A stretch of DNA of 64,000 nt from Parapedobacter indicus (GCF_900113765.1 NZ_FOQO01000006.1:248001-312000); one strand, 5' to 3'. Positions 16,001 to 25,344 are shown, counted from the stretch's first letter. The notes: generated from the sequence alone by a model not told the origin. Numbers and translations are program-made.

Positions 16001-17383
16001 TTAAAATTTTACGTATAATAAGTATAATTTAATTGCGGGTTTATTCCCTTGGTTAGCAACGGCTAATCGGTTCACAGTTGCCATTAAATCGGCTGTCGGA
16101 ATGGTAAGCAAAAGGCTCTCCGATTCGCTGGATGTGCTGTTCCGCATTTCACTGATGTATTCGGTAAGGTCAAACACATATTTCCCATTACCGGCGCCCC
16201 CGGCCTGATCGGTCGCTTGGTAGTAAGCCGTTTGGGTCGTTTCAGCATAGCCGCCCGTCAGCAGTGAAGTAGGCGTGCCATATTGGTTAGCCACCATCAT
16301 TACCAAGCTTGCAGGCGGCGGATATAACGCATGGACCGGCTGATCGGTTTCGATAATCAACTGTGCTTTACTTACGGCAATATTGGCACTGTTGATGAAT
16401 TGGCGGGCGGTCGGAAACCGCAAACGGGTTACAATTCCCGAAGATCCCTGAATAAATGTTCGATGAAGCGTGGCAGATTCAGGCAATTGGTTGTTTTCGG
16501 CGGAAAGACCTTCCAACAAACTACCTTGCCGATCTGGCTTAACGTGGTTATATTGGTAATCCGTTGAACCCATCGTAAGCCGTAATGTATCTGATACGCG
16601 CATGCCGTCAGATTGCCGCTCATAGGAATAATGAAGGTTCAACGATAGGGAATCCCGAAGGCCCACGATGCATTTGTTGTCACCTACTGGCATCAACGTC
16701 AACCCTTTGAAAAAATCGACGAAATCCTCCGCATTGGTTAAACGGGTATCGTTATTCACTGCCATATCGAATAATGTCCGCCCCACGGCATCGTCCAGTT
16801 TAAACGCTATGGTGTCTGATGTGGAAAGAGGCCTTGGTAAAAAGTTCGCCGTGCCCAATGCGGTAGGTTCAAATGCGACTAACTGATCGCTCCACAGGGT
16901 TTCTCCCGACACGAAAACCGGATACTCGTCATCCTCCAGTGCGATCGGCAATTCGGATCGTTCCAGGTCTTCGGATAGCCGGTGGAGCGTCAGTTGCAGT
17001 TGAGCGGTGGTATCGCCGTAGTAATAGCCATCGTAAAACAGCCGCAAGGACAAGGAATCATAAACAGCGTCCGCAGGCAAACCGGATAAATTCAGCTCAC
17101 TGTTGGAAATTCGGAAATAAGATGACAGACGAAGTTCTCCCAACGCCTCGTCCCGGAGACTGCCCACCAAGATCCTACCCGTAGCAGCCGTCGGCAGCGG
17201 ATCGAGCAAGAAGGTACGGACATCAACTGTCAGCGTGTCGACAATTTCAATCCCCAGATCGTCGATCCCTTCATTATCTAACCGGATACCCTCCCCCTGC
17301 TTGCAGGCGACGGCAAATATTACTGCGTAAAACCCTACAAAAACAGGGAAGACATTAAACTTATCACCTTTACGAATGTCCAT
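16001..17383 (-). CDS. DUF4270 lipoprotein
   Basis: Exported lipoprotein of 460 residues: a signal peptide ending VFAVAC (Cys27) followed by a DUF4270-like beta-rich body. DUF4270 proteins are common in Bacteroidota surface operons and have no assigned role. Typical features include the early VDTLTVDVRTFLLDPLPT stretch and a C-terminal IPTADLMATVN segment. It is the first gene of a three-gene operon with the kelch lipoprotein and a barrel protein. It is divergent from a two-component system, which may regulate it. Confidence 0.8.
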   Translation of the reverse strand: MDIRKGDKFNVFPVFVGFYAVIFAVACKQGEGIRLDNEGIDDLGIEIVDTLTVDVRTFLLDPLPTAATGRILVGSLRDEALGELRLSSYFRISNSELNLSGLPADAVYDSLSLRLFYDGYYYGDTTAQLQLTLHRLSEDLERSELPIALEDDEYPVFVSGETLWSDQLVAFEPTALGTANFLPRPLSTSDTIAFKLDDAVGRTLFDMAVNNDTRLTNAEDFVDFFKGLTLMPVGDNKCIVGLRDSLSLNLHYSYERQSDGMRVSDTLRLTMGSTDYQYNHVKPDRQGSLLEGLSAENNQLPESATLHRTFIQGSSGIVTRLRFPTARQFINSANIAVSKAQLIIETDQPVHALYPPPASLVMMVANQYGTPTSLLTGGYAETTQTAYYQATDQAGGAGNGKYVFDLTEYISEMRNSTSSESESLLLTIPTADLMATVNRLAVANQGNKPAIKLYLLYVKF

Positions 17384-17489
17384 AGACTGTGAATTAAAAC
17401 CGTCACAAAACTGTGGATATCGAGTGTTAATGAATGTTACAATTTGTTAAATATGGTTAATGCTTACGTTCATCTATTTTCTTGTGTCA

Positions 17490-17497
17490 TACATTTG
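17490..17497 (+). promoter_or_regulatory. -7 element for the sensor kinase gene
   Basis: TACATTTG exactly matches TAnnTTTG, nine bases before the ATG at 17506. Transcription would begin at or just before the start codon. This argues against the alternative start at 17482, which lies upstream of the element. Confidence 0.45.
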
Positions 17498-17505
17498 GCC
17501 TGATT

Positions 17506-19017
17506 ATGAAAGATAGCCTTAGGCTCATAGTGATACTCATCGTGGCGGCCGGTATAGGGATCGTTGTTGTACTCGGGTCATGGCTTTATGGAAGCTATAA
17601 CCAACGGATGGAGCTGTTTTTGGCTACCGCCGAACGCGCCCTGTTTGACGCGATCCAGGAAACCATCCAACAACGGGAAGATACGCTCCAACAGCCTAAG
17701 TTTCTTATCCGGCGGGCAATCCGCCCTGCTTACACTAAAAAGCTAATCACCACCCTTACCAGCACGTACCCAGGTACCAACCCTGATTCCCTGTATCTGT
17801 TGTTAGATAGCCTGCAACAGCATGAACGCGACAGCTTTTTGCGGCACCGTGCAGACGTGATCGGCGTGCGAGCCGGTTCTTCCTTTCCAAGCGATGGTCC
17901 CCATCGGCTATTGCCCAATTTTTTATTCGGGCAAACGCCCCTGGATAGTGCGGCATTGCTAACTATCCGGCAAACGTTTATGCAGGAACTGAGAAGAAAC
18001 CATATATGCACGGATTTCACGCTGAATGTAATAGAAGCACCGCCCCATCGGCATCAATCCGTATCGGGCAGTCATACAGCTGTGACCCTACTGACACCCG
18101 AGGCCCGATTATTGGACAGCATGGCGGGACCGGGATTTTCCATTCGTCCCATACTCATTGACCCCGAAAACGGCAAATTTATCTCTGCCTCTTTCAACCG
18201 CCCTTGGCAGTACCTCTTGTACAGCCTTAGCTGGCAACTGATCATTTCCGTCGCTTTGGTAGCTACCATCGTCGGCTGTTTCATCTACCTCTTCCACACC
18301 ATCTTTAAACAAAATAAGCTGGCAATGCTCCGGAAGGCATTTGTAAATAACATGACGCATGAGTTCAGAACGCCGATTGCTACGGTTTCCGCTGCGGTGC
18401 AGGCATTGCAAAGCTATGCGGACACCAAAGACGAAAAGCGCCGGGATCTCTACTTGTCCATTTCACGTGAAGAGCTCGATCACCTCTCTTCCATGATCGA
18501 TGGCGTGCTTCAGGTGGCAGAAGGCGAGCACCACACCATCAAACTGCAATACCGTCACTACGATCTCATCGGTCTTGTCAAAAAATGTATCGCAACCGCA
18601 AAAATCAATGCCCGATCTAAGCAGGTGGATTTCCATTTTATTCCCCCTCCCAGTGTGGAAACGCATTACAGCGACCCGGAACACATGAAAAACGTGATTA
18701 CCAACCTGCTGGACAATGCAATAAAATACGGTGCCACCCGGATATCCGTCGCGATACAGCCATCAAAAGCGGGTAAATTTGTGAAATTACAAATACACGA
18801 CAACGGAATAGGTATACCGCGTGCCTATCAGCACCAAGTTTTCGAACCCTTTTTTCGGATACCACGCAGCAATGTACACACCGCCAAGGGATTCGGCTTG
18901 GGGCTGTCCTATGTCAAACAGGTCATCCTGCAACATGGGGGATTCATTTCGCTCGACAGCACGCCTGGCGAAGGCAGCGTATTCACACTATCCATTCCCA
19001 AGAACACCAAGACATGA
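17506..19017 (+). CDS. membrane sensor histidine kinase
   Basis: Sensor kinase of 503 residues. A first helix (about 5-26), a periplasmic region of some 215 residues of no recognised fold, and a second helix (about 243-264) lead into HisKA with the phospho-acceptor H285 in MTHEFRTPIA. Catalytic motifs follow: N box NLLDNAIKYG, G1 DNGIGIP and G2 GFGLGL. The start is set by the promoter element just upstream. It overlaps the response regulator gene by ATGA, forming a classic pair. Being divergent from the DUF4270 operon, it may control it. Confidence 0.92.
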   Translation: MKDSLRLIVILIVAAGIGIVVVLGSWLYGSYNQRMELFLATAERALFDAIQETIQQREDTLQQPKFLIRRAIRPAYTKKLITTLTSTYPGTNPDSLYLLLDSLQQHERDSFLRHRADVIGVRAGSSFPSDGPHRLLPNFLFGQTPLDSAALLTIRQTFMQELRRNHICTDFTLNVIEAPPHRHQSVSGSHTAVTLLTPEARLLDSMAGPGFSIRPILIDPENGKFISASFNRPWQYLLYSLSWQLIISVALVATIVGCFIYLFHTIFKQNKLAMLRKAFVNNMTHEFRTPIATVSAAVQALQSYADTKDEKRRDLYLSISREELDHLSSMIDGVLQVAEGEHHTIKLQYRHYDLIGLVKKCIATAKINARSKQVDFHFIPPPSVETHYSDPEHMKNVITNLLDNAIKYGATRISVAIQPSKAGKFVKLQIHDNGIGIPRAYQHQVFEPFFRIPRSNVHTAKGFGLGLSYVKQVILQHGGFISLDSTPGEGSVFTLSIPKNTKT

Positions 19018-19688
19018 TCGACGTACTGTTTGTAGAAGATGAGGTGAAATTGGCCACGATTGTAACGGAAAGCCTGCAAACCCTGCATTTCCGCGTAAGG
19101 CATTGTACCAACGGAGGACGGGCATGGCACTCATTTCTGCTCTCAAAACCCGACATTGTCGTATTGGACGTCATGATGCCCGAAATAGATGGCTATACCT
19201 TGGCATCCAAAATCCGCGAGCACGACAGCACCATACCCATGATTTTCCTCACAGCGCGTACTGGCATGGAAGATGTGCTTAAAGGATTTCGATCAGGCGG
19301 CAACGACTACCTGAAAAAACCGTTTAACATCGACGAACTTATTGCCCGTATGGAATCGCTGCTCAGACTTAGCAACCGGTATAATCCCGGCGAGCAACTG
19401 ACTATTGGCAACTACCTGTTGGATAATATCAAACACACCTTGCACATCGGTGACCGGTGCATCCAATTATCTTACCGTGAAAGCGAGCTGCTCAAACGGC
19501 TATATGAACATCGAAACAATGTCATCCACCGCCAGGAAATCCTTTTCGAATTCTGGAGCAATGACCGCTTTTTCTCAGGCCGCAGCCTGGATGTGTTCAT
19601 CAGCCGGCTGCGGAAATACCTCAGGGACGATCCCAATATCAAAATTATCAATGTGCGTGGCGTGGGGTATAAGATGTTGGTTTCTTAA
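19014..19688 (+). CDS. OmpR-family response regulator
   Basis: DNA-binding response regulator of 224 residues. The receiver has the phospho-accepting Asp52 in IVVLDVMMPE and a Lys in YLKKPF near residue 102. The C-terminal winged helix (about 125-222) ends FISRLRKYLRDD...VRGVGYKM, typical of the OmpR/PhoB group. It is translationally coupled to the kinase by an ATGA overlap. Confidence 0.95.
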   Translation: MIDVLFVEDEVKLATIVTESLQTLHFRVRHCTNGGRAWHSFLLSKPDIVVLDVMMPEIDGYTLASKIREHDSTIPMIFLTARTGMEDVLKGFRSGGNDYLKKPFNIDELIARMESLLRLSNRYNPGEQLTIGNYLLDNIKHTLHIGDRCIQLSYRESELLKRLYEHRNNVIHRQEILFEFWSNDRFFSGRSLDVFISRLRKYLRDDPNIKIINVRGVGYKMLVS

Positions 19689-19709
19689 CTTCAAATTCCG
19701 TTTGGAGCC

Positions 19710-21725
19710 TTAGTTATGTTCAAATGGAAGATGAATAAAAATAGCGATTTGGACACGGGTCCCTCCTACACTCCCATCCGCATTCAACAGGTTCTCGATA
19801 TGCCATTGAATACGGTCCTGATAACTCGTGTTAAACAGGTCTATCCGCTTATTCGTAATTTTGTGCCCCATACTTTTATGCCCGGGCTGCACAGTTCCAC
19901 AATCTGCCAACCCCACTCCATTATCTTCAATCAATAATTGTATATGGGCCGCCCCCGATTTTGCGGTAATCCGGAGGCACTTCTCCTTACGGCTGGAGGG
20001 AGACAAGCCATGGCAAATCGCATTCTCCACAAACGGTTGCAGTAGCAGCGCCGGAATCACGTCTCGCTCTTCCCATTGATCCATTTCATTCTTGATTTGA
20101 TAACTGAAGCAATCATCAAAGCGGTTTTTTTCCAATTTCAGGTACTGGGCCAAGAGCTTTAATTCGTCGGAGACGCGATGCACAGGCCGGTGCGAAATCT
20201 CCAACACCCGACGGGTAAAGCCACTGAAATTAACCAAATAATTGAGGGCTCTTTCGTTTTCCTTCCTTTCGACCAAAAAACGAATCGAACCAAGGCAATT
20301 GAACATAAAATGGGGATTAATCTGCATACGGGTGGCAATGATCTCTGCTTCCATCAGATTTTTCTCATATAATGCTTTCATGCGGGCATCCTTCTGCTGT
20401 TTAATTAATTCAGCGGCCTTGCTTTTCAGCCGCCTCATGCGTATCTTAAAAAACACAAAACCGAGGATTACGGCAAAAAGTCCACACATCACGAATATGA
20501 TCAGATTCCTGCGATGTAGCTTGGCATTGGCCAATTGCTTGTCTTTGGTGAGCAATTCGATCTGCGCCTCCTTGCTTTCAAAATCGTATTGATGCTTAAG
20601 GGCTGAGATCGCAATCTCTTGTTGATGCAGCGCTAAACTATCCTTATATTGCTGAGCGATCCGAAAATAAGCAAACGCCTGCTTGGTGTTCCCCTGCTCC
20701 TCATATGCGCCGGAAATCGCCGTTGCAGTATGTTGTATCATGGCATAGTGCTGCAGGTCATCCCCTACTTCATATGCCCGAAAATAGGCCACAAGTGCTT
20801 CGTTCAGTTGGCCGCGCTGCCGAAAAACATCGCCAATACTGCTCAGCACGGTTGCCTGCCCAAGTGGATTATTCAATTGCTCGTATAGCTGCAACGACCG
20901 TTCAAAATAGGCCTTCGCCGTTTGGAGATCCTTGTTTTCCATCAGGTAGCTATTGCCGATAGCCTCCAAGGTAATGGCAATGCCATTCTTGTCTTCCATT
21001 TGGTCATTCAGCCGCTTTAGTTTGAAAAGGTAGTCACGCGCTACCTTATGATCGCCAATCTCATCGTAATAACTCCCGATAGATAAGTAATTCATCGCCT
21101 GCCCCAACATGTTATTGGAGGCTTTCGCAATTTCGAGCGCCCGTCGTAAGTGGGCCAGCGCTTCCTGTTCACGTCTGGGAATGTTCATGAGCGCTATGCC
21201 CAGTCCGTTATTGGCAATCTCTTGATTTTTATGATCCTGCTCCTTCTCGGCAATGGATAATGCCTTGAGGTAGTATGCCACCGAAACATCAAAATTCCCA
21301 TTGTGACGGGCAGCCACCCCCGTATTATTGGCAAAGATCATTTTACTCAGCGGCGGGATGTCGAGTTTCTCCGTCAGGTCAAATGCTTTCTGATGCAACG
21401 GAATGGCCTGGGCATAATACTGGTGGTAGCGGTAGAGCAGCCCCAGGTTGTCCAACGTCTTCGCATAAAGGTACGTATCCCCCAGGTCGACCGCATGCTG
21501 AACGGCCTCGGCGGCGAGCTCCATGCAGCGGTCGCCATGTTGCCCTTGGCGGTGGTATAACCGCGATACCGTTAGCTCGTTCTCGACGTAAGCAGAGTCT
21601 ACAGGGCTATTCTTCAGCAGCAGTTCCAGACTATCCAATTGCTGGGCCACCGCATTGAAGGAAAAAACAATGGAGAAACCGATGATAACCGCAATCATTA
21701 TCCCCGGCAGCCAATTCAATTTCAT
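19710..21725 (-). CDS. TPR-containing sensor histidine kinase (LytS/YehU type)
   Basis: Membrane kinase of 671 residues. A signal-anchor sequence (MKLNWLPGIMIAVIIG start) leads into a periplasmic array of at least seven tetratricopeptide repeats, a coiled coil, one membrane helix (about 405-425) and a cytosolic His_kinase domain with INPHFMFNCL, then PFVENAICHGL and DNGVGL. The upstream Met at 21779 is possible, but the signal anchor begins at 21725. Such kinases usually pair with a LytTR regulator; none is present here, so it looks orphaned. Its 3' end lies 21 bases from the convergent response regulator gene. Confidence 0.88.
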   Translation of the reverse strand: MKLNWLPGIMIAVIIGFSIVFSFNAVAQQLDSLELLLKNSPVDSAYVENELTVSRLYHRQGQHGDRCMELAAEAVQHAVDLGDTYLYAKTLDNLGLLYRYHQYYAQAIPLHQKAFDLTEKLDIPPLSKMIFANNTGVAARHNGNFDVSVAYYLKALSIAEKEQDHKNQEIANNGLGIALMNIPRREQEALAHLRRALEIAKASNNMLGQAMNYLSIGSYYDEIGDHKVARDYLFKLKRLNDQMEDKNGIAITLEAIGNSYLMENKDLQTAKAYFERSLQLYEQLNNPLGQATVLSSIGDVFRQRGQLNEALVAYFRAYEVGDDLQHYAMIQHTATAISGAYEEQGNTKQAFAYFRIAQQYKDSLALHQQEIAISALKHQYDFESKEAQIELLTKDKQLANAKLHRRNLIIFVMCGLFAVILGFVFFKIRMRRLKSKAAELIKQQKDARMKALYEKNLMEAEIIATRMQINPHFMFNCLGSIRFLVERKENERALNYLVNFSGFTRRVLEISHRPVHRVSDELKLLAQYLKLEKNRFDDCFSYQIKNEMDQWEERDVIPALLLQPFVENAICHGLSPSSRKEKCLRITAKSGAAHIQLLIEDNGVGLADCGTVQPGHKSMGHKITNKRIDLFNTSYQDRIQWHIENLLNADGSVGGTRVQIAIFIHLPFEHN

Positions 21726-21846
21726 AACTGGTCGTGTTACACCACGAAGATACAGTTTTCTTTTTGTGTTGTAATACACAGGAATCCAGATTTCTGTGAT
21801 TTATTTCTACCTTTACCCCTGATGATACTCCGGGCACTGATTATAT

Positions 21847-22722
21847 ATGACCAATGTGTTTTCTGCTGATTCCCTACGGCCGTCATTGCTACGACAGGCT
21901 TATTACATCACGGGGTCTTTTATCGAGGCCGAAGACATCGTGCAGGAAGCTTACCTGAAATGGATAACCGTAGATACAAAGTCGATAATAAACCCGCGGG
22001 CATATCTGACGCGTTTGGTGGTGAACCTTGCAATTAACTGGAAAAAGAGACAGAAGCTACACCGGCCTGCCTATTACGGACAATGGTTGCCGGAGCCCAT
22101 CGCTACTGAACGCGCGGATTTATACATCGACTCCCAGGATACCATCACTTATTCATTACTGGTCGTCCTAGAGCGTCTGAATGTCAAGGAACGAGCCGTT
22201 TTCATCTTGAGAGAAGCCTTCGATTACGATCACAATGAAATAGCCGACGCATTGGAGATTACACCCACTTATTCCAGAAAGTTGCTTAGCCGCGCCAAAC
22301 AGCGGATCGATGCAGAACCATCCGCACCAGTCCCGTACGATGAACAGGTCGCTTTTTTAAATCGCTTCCGGCAGATTATTCGGAATGGGGATACGGCGCA
22401 ACTTGAAACATTACTCCGTGAAGACATCGTAGCGATATCCGATGGTGGTGGCAAAGCATCTGCAGGCAAACATCCAGTTACCGGGCGCCATCAGGTAGCG
22501 CGTATGCTCATAGGAATGTACCGAAAATTCTATCAAGATGTAGCTGTTACACAAACCATTATCGGAGGCCAAATGGCATTATTATACTGGAACGATGGGG
22601 CCATACGGAGTTGCCAGGTATTCACGCTGAATGGCGGAAGACTCCATAAGGTTTATTTTGTAAGAAATCCCGATAAGCTATCTACCTTGCAAAAAAACCT
22701 GGAGTTGTTGTCACACAATTGA
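21847..22722 (+). CDS. ECF41-type RNA polymerase sigma factor with SnoaL-like C-terminus
   Basis: Extracytoplasmic-function sigma factor of 291 residues, longer than ordinary ECF factors. Sigma region 2 (about 10-75) and region 4 (about 100-155, LNVKERAVFILREAFDYDHNEIADAL) are followed by a SnoaL/NTF2-like domain (about 170-285). In the ECF41 group this extra domain regulates sigma activity in place of an anti-sigma factor. The next gene is the usual ECF41 partner, a carboxymuconolactone-decarboxylase-family protein, and an ECF41-like promoter lies between the two. Confidence 0.9.
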   Translation: MTNVFSADSLRPSLLRQAYYITGSFIEAEDIVQEAYLKWITVDTKSIINPRAYLTRLVVNLAINWKKRQKLHRPAYYGQWLPEPIATERADLYIDSQDTITYSLLVVLERLNVKERAVFILREAFDYDHNEIADALEITPTYSRKLLSRAKQRIDAEPSAPVPYDEQVAFLNRFRQIIRNGDTAQLETLLREDIVAISDGGGKASAGKHPVTGRHQVARMLIGMYRKFYQDVAVTQTIIGGQMALLYWNDGAIRSCQVFTLNGGRLHKVYFVRNPDKLSTLQKNLELLSHN

Positions 22723-22735
22723 CGACTTATTTGTC
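22709..22735 (+). promoter_or_regulatory. ECF41-like target promoter TGTCACA-N16-TGTC
   Basis: TGTCACA at 22709-22715 and TGTC at 22732-22735 are separated by 16 bases, close to the known ECF41 target pattern TGTCACA-N16-CGTC with one mismatch. The -35 part overlaps the last codons of the sigma gene. The site ends 26 bases before the partner gene start. This fits a sigma factor driving its own partner. Confidence 0.6.
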
Positions 22736-22761
22736 TGGTATGGAAAATTGTCTCAAGAACG

Positions 22762-23211
22762 ATGAACGAACGAATTGCTTATCAAGATTACCCAGCCGGA
22801 TTGCTGGCCGGCATGCGAAAAACACAGGATTTTATTGAAAGCTCAGGATTGGACCACGGACTACTCGAGCTCCTATACATGCGTGTGTCGCAAATCAACA
22901 GCTGTGCCTATTGCATGGATATGCATTATAAAAAAGGGCTTCACTACGGCGAAACGCCCCTGCGGCTCATTTCCGTTTCGGCGTGGCGGGAAACACCCTA
23001 TTATTCAGAAGCTGAGCAGGCCGTTTTGGAATTTGCAGAGACCATGACGCACATGCACGCCGAGGCACACACCGATGGGCTGCATGACGGGCTGCGGAAA
23101 CATTTCACGCAGCAGGAAATTGCTATTCTTTCGTTGGCGGTGGCGCAGATTAACTCCTGGAATCGGCTGATGCGTTCCTTTGGTGCCGTGCCTGGAAACT
23201 TTAAGGTGTAA
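22762..23211 (+). CDS. carboxymuconolactone decarboxylase / AhpD-like protein
   Basis: Protein of 149 residues of the CMD/AhpD fold. It has the peroxidase-type motif with Cys48, Cys51 and His55 (SCAYCMDMHYKKG) preceded by a Glu in the helix before it, the arrangement used for thiol-dependent peroxide reduction. It is the usual partner of ECF41 sigma factors, lies 39 bases downstream of one and has a candidate ECF41 promoter. An oxidative or electrophile stress role is likely; the substrate is unknown. Confidence 0.88.
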   Translation: MNERIAYQDYPAGLLAGMRKTQDFIESSGLDHGLLELLYMRVSQINSCAYCMDMHYKKGLHYGETPLRLISVSAWRETPYYSEAEQAVLEFAETMTHMHAEAHTDGLHDGLRKHFTQQEIAILSLAVAQINSWNRLMRSFGAVPGNFKV

Positions 23212-23213
23212 AA

Positions 23214-24119
23214 TTAGAGTTTATGGACTTTCCGGTACTGTGAAGGCGACATGCCCATTAATTTGGTAAACAGCCGTGAAAAATAAAAAGAATCGTCAAT
23301 ACCGAGAAGCACACCGATCTCTTTGACCGTTTTATCCGTGAAATAAAGATGCTGACATGACTTCTGGATTTTCAGTTGATTGAAATAATGGATGGGAGAA
23401 TGCCCGGTACGTTGTTTAAAGACACGACTGTAATGCGAAACAGACAGTTGTTGTTGTTGAGCAAGCTCATCAATACTGAATTGGGCATCCAGGTGATCCT
23501 GCATAAAGGCAACGGAGCTCGCAACTTTATCTTCACTTTCCAACGCTGTATTCCGATCCTTGTGGTAGATCAGTGAAGTCAAGAAATGAAGGAGATTGAG
23601 ATTCATCAACTCAAGATCACGGGTTTCGTAGCTTTGTTCTAACAAATAGTAGGCCTGTTCAAAAAGCCGGATTCGGTTTTCCTCATACGGAATAAACCGT
23701 ACATCCGGCTTTCCGTCAACTGTAAATCGCTGATATAGCTGTTCGTCATAATCTCCGCAGAAGTGTACCCAGTAGATACTCCAGGGAGTTCCAGCGGATG
23801 CATAATAATGATGGGGAGCATGCTTGGGGATAATAAAATAACTATTCGGTGTCAATGTATACCGCTGTTTTTCCACCTGGATGTGGCCCTCGCCCTCCAC
23901 GCAGTAAATCAGGATGTACTGACCGCATCCGCCCTTACGTTCCATATCGTGGAAGGTAGCATGCGGATAATAACCGATGGCTGTGAGGTAAAGATTTTTT
24001 ACGAGTCGATTCGTCAATACCCGACGTTTAATATTCGGCGGTAATACGATCCTTCTTTCTCCTACAAACCCCTCCTTTACTTTTTTATCCCGCATTGTCC
24101 TTGTTATAATATTGTCCAT
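23214..24119 (-). CDS. AraC-family transcriptional regulator with cupin sensor domain
   Basis: Regulator of 301 residues. The N-terminal cupin-like sugar-binding domain (about 40-175) contains VEGEGHIQVEKQRY. The C-terminal double helix-turn-helix (about 200-298) has FSIDELAQQQQLSVSHYSRVF and the signature FYFSRLFTKLMGMSPSQYRK. It is divergent from galM and the downstream sugar operon, with direct-repeat half-sites between, so it very likely activates that operon in response to a sugar. It ends two bases from the convergent CMD gene. Confidence 0.92.
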   Translation of the reverse strand: MDNIITRTMRDKKVKEGFVGERRIVLPPNIKRRVLTNRLVKNLYLTAIGYYPHATFHDMERKGGCGQYILIYCVEGEGHIQVEKQRYTLTPNSYFIIPKHAPHHYYASAGTPWSIYWVHFCGDYDEQLYQRFTVDGKPDVRFIPYEENRIRLFEQAYYLLEQSYETRDLELMNLNLLHFLTSLIYHKDRNTALESEDKVASSVAFMQDHLDAQFSIDELAQQQQLSVSHYSRVFKQRTGHSPIHYFNQLKIQKSCQHLYFTDKTVKEIGVLLGIDDSFYFSRLFTKLMGMSPSQYRKVHKL

Positions 24120-24206
24120 ATTGCCATCTATGTGATCGCTCTTTCTCTTCTTTCTGTAAAAATGAGAATATTCTATTCGAATTGCAAAAAATAACCAATG
24201 GTAATA

Positions 24207-24240
24207 TTATCCATGTTTTTCACAGGATCATCCATTTTTT
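24207..24240. promoter_or_regulatory. candidate AraC operator: direct repeat ATCCATnTTTTT, 21-bp spacing
   Basis: ATCCATG at 24209 and ATCCATT at 24230, each followed by a T run, are exactly 21 bases apart, two helical turns, as expected for AraC half-sites. The downstream copy ends 18 bases before the -7 element of the galM operon and so overlaps the -33 region, the usual activator position. Confidence 0.45.
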
Positions 24241-24257
24241 TAACGCACGAAGCCCAT

Positions 24258-24265
24258 TACTTTTG
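24258..24265 (+). promoter_or_regulatory. galM-operon promoter -7 element
   Basis: TACTTTTG exactly matches TAnnTTTG about 70 bases upstream of galM. The expected -33 region holds T-rich sequence rather than a clean TTG, which fits an activator-dependent promoter. Confidence 0.45.
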
Positions 24266-24332
24266 CTTTGTTCAATCCGTTATAGGTCGGAACCAATAGT
24301 AAACGATAGTCCAAAAAGATAAACTCAACTCA

Positions 24333-25331
24333 ATGGCCAGTGTCATTTCAAAAGAAGATTGGGGTATTCATGAAGATCAGGCTGTTTTTCTGTATCGCAT
24401 GGAAAATAGCACCGGTGCATACGTCGAGTTGACCAATTTCGGGGCAGCAATCGTTGCCGTAACAGTCCCCGACCGGCACGGCCATTTTGATAACGTAGTA
24501 TTAGGGTTCCCTCGATTGCAGGGGTATATTGATGATGATTGCTATGTGGGTGCTACCATTGGCCGGTATGCCAACCGCATTGCTTTCGCGGGTTTTGATC
24601 TGGATGGTCACCACTATGACCTGGAACCCAACGACGGCCCACATACCAATCATGGTGGAATCGCGGGATTTCATAAACGTGTTTTCGACGTGACTGTACA
24701 CGATGACGCCCTTTCATTTCACCTGACAAGTACGGACGGTGATGGCGGTTTCCCTGGGAATCTCCGGTTGACGGTTGTTTATCAGTGGAGTGAAGCCAAT
24801 GAATTGCATATCCATTACGAAGCAACCAGCGACAAAAAGACGGTCCTTAATGTGACCAATCACGCCTATTTCAACCTCTCCGGGAACAAAGAGGACGTCC
24901 AGGATCATCCGTTGCAAGTCCATGCTTCCCACGTATTGGAAACCACCGAAGACTATATTCCCACAGGGGTATGGATTCCTTGTTCTGACCCATCTTTTTC
25001 CCGGATAAAGGGACTTAATCATTGCTATGTACTCGATGAAACCGCGCAAAACAAGCTAAAAAGAGCAGCCAAATTATGCCATGAGGGTTCGGGAAGAACA
25101 TTGGAGGTATATACCACTTATCCCGGATTGGTTGTCTATAGCGGCGATTTCTTGTCGAGCGATATACCCGGACACGCTGGGCTTCCCTATCGTCCATTCG
25201 ATGGCATATGCCTTGAATGCCAGTACTTCCCCGATAGCCCGAATCATCCGGATTTTCCTTCTACGGTACTGGATATCAAAGCCGTCTATAATGAACAGAT
25301 CCTATACAAATTTACTGTTTCACCCGAATAA
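24333..25331 (+). CDS. galM: aldose 1-epimerase
   Basis: Mutarotase of 332 residues that interconverts alpha and beta anomers of galactose, glucose or related sugars in the cytosol. The signature motifs are present: NRIAFAGF near residue 85, the catalytic His in NVTNHAYFNLSG (about 175), and the C-terminal catalytic Glu region (ICLECQYFPDSPNHPDFPST). It is the first gene of an operon with a sugar transporter (13-base gap), a DUF5107/TPR protein and a GH97 enzyme, which points to use of released galactose or a similar sugar. Confidence 0.93.
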   Translation: MASVISKEDWGIHEDQAVFLYRMENSTGAYVELTNFGAAIVAVTVPDRHGHFDNVVLGFPRLQGYIDDDCYVGATIGRYANRIAFAGFDLDGHHYDLEPNDGPHTNHGGIAGFHKRVFDVTVHDDALSFHLTSTDGDGGFPGNLRLTVVYQWSEANELHIHYEATSDKKTVLNVTNHAYFNLSGNKEDVQDHPLQVHASHVLETTEDYIPTGVWIPCSDPSFSRIKGLNHCYVLDETAQNKLKRAAKLCHEGSGRTLEVYTTYPGLVVYSGDFLSSDIPGHAGLPYRPFDGICLECQYFPDSPNHPDFPSTVLDIKAVYNEQILYKFTVSPE

Positions 25332-25344
25332 CCGGACTGCAAAA

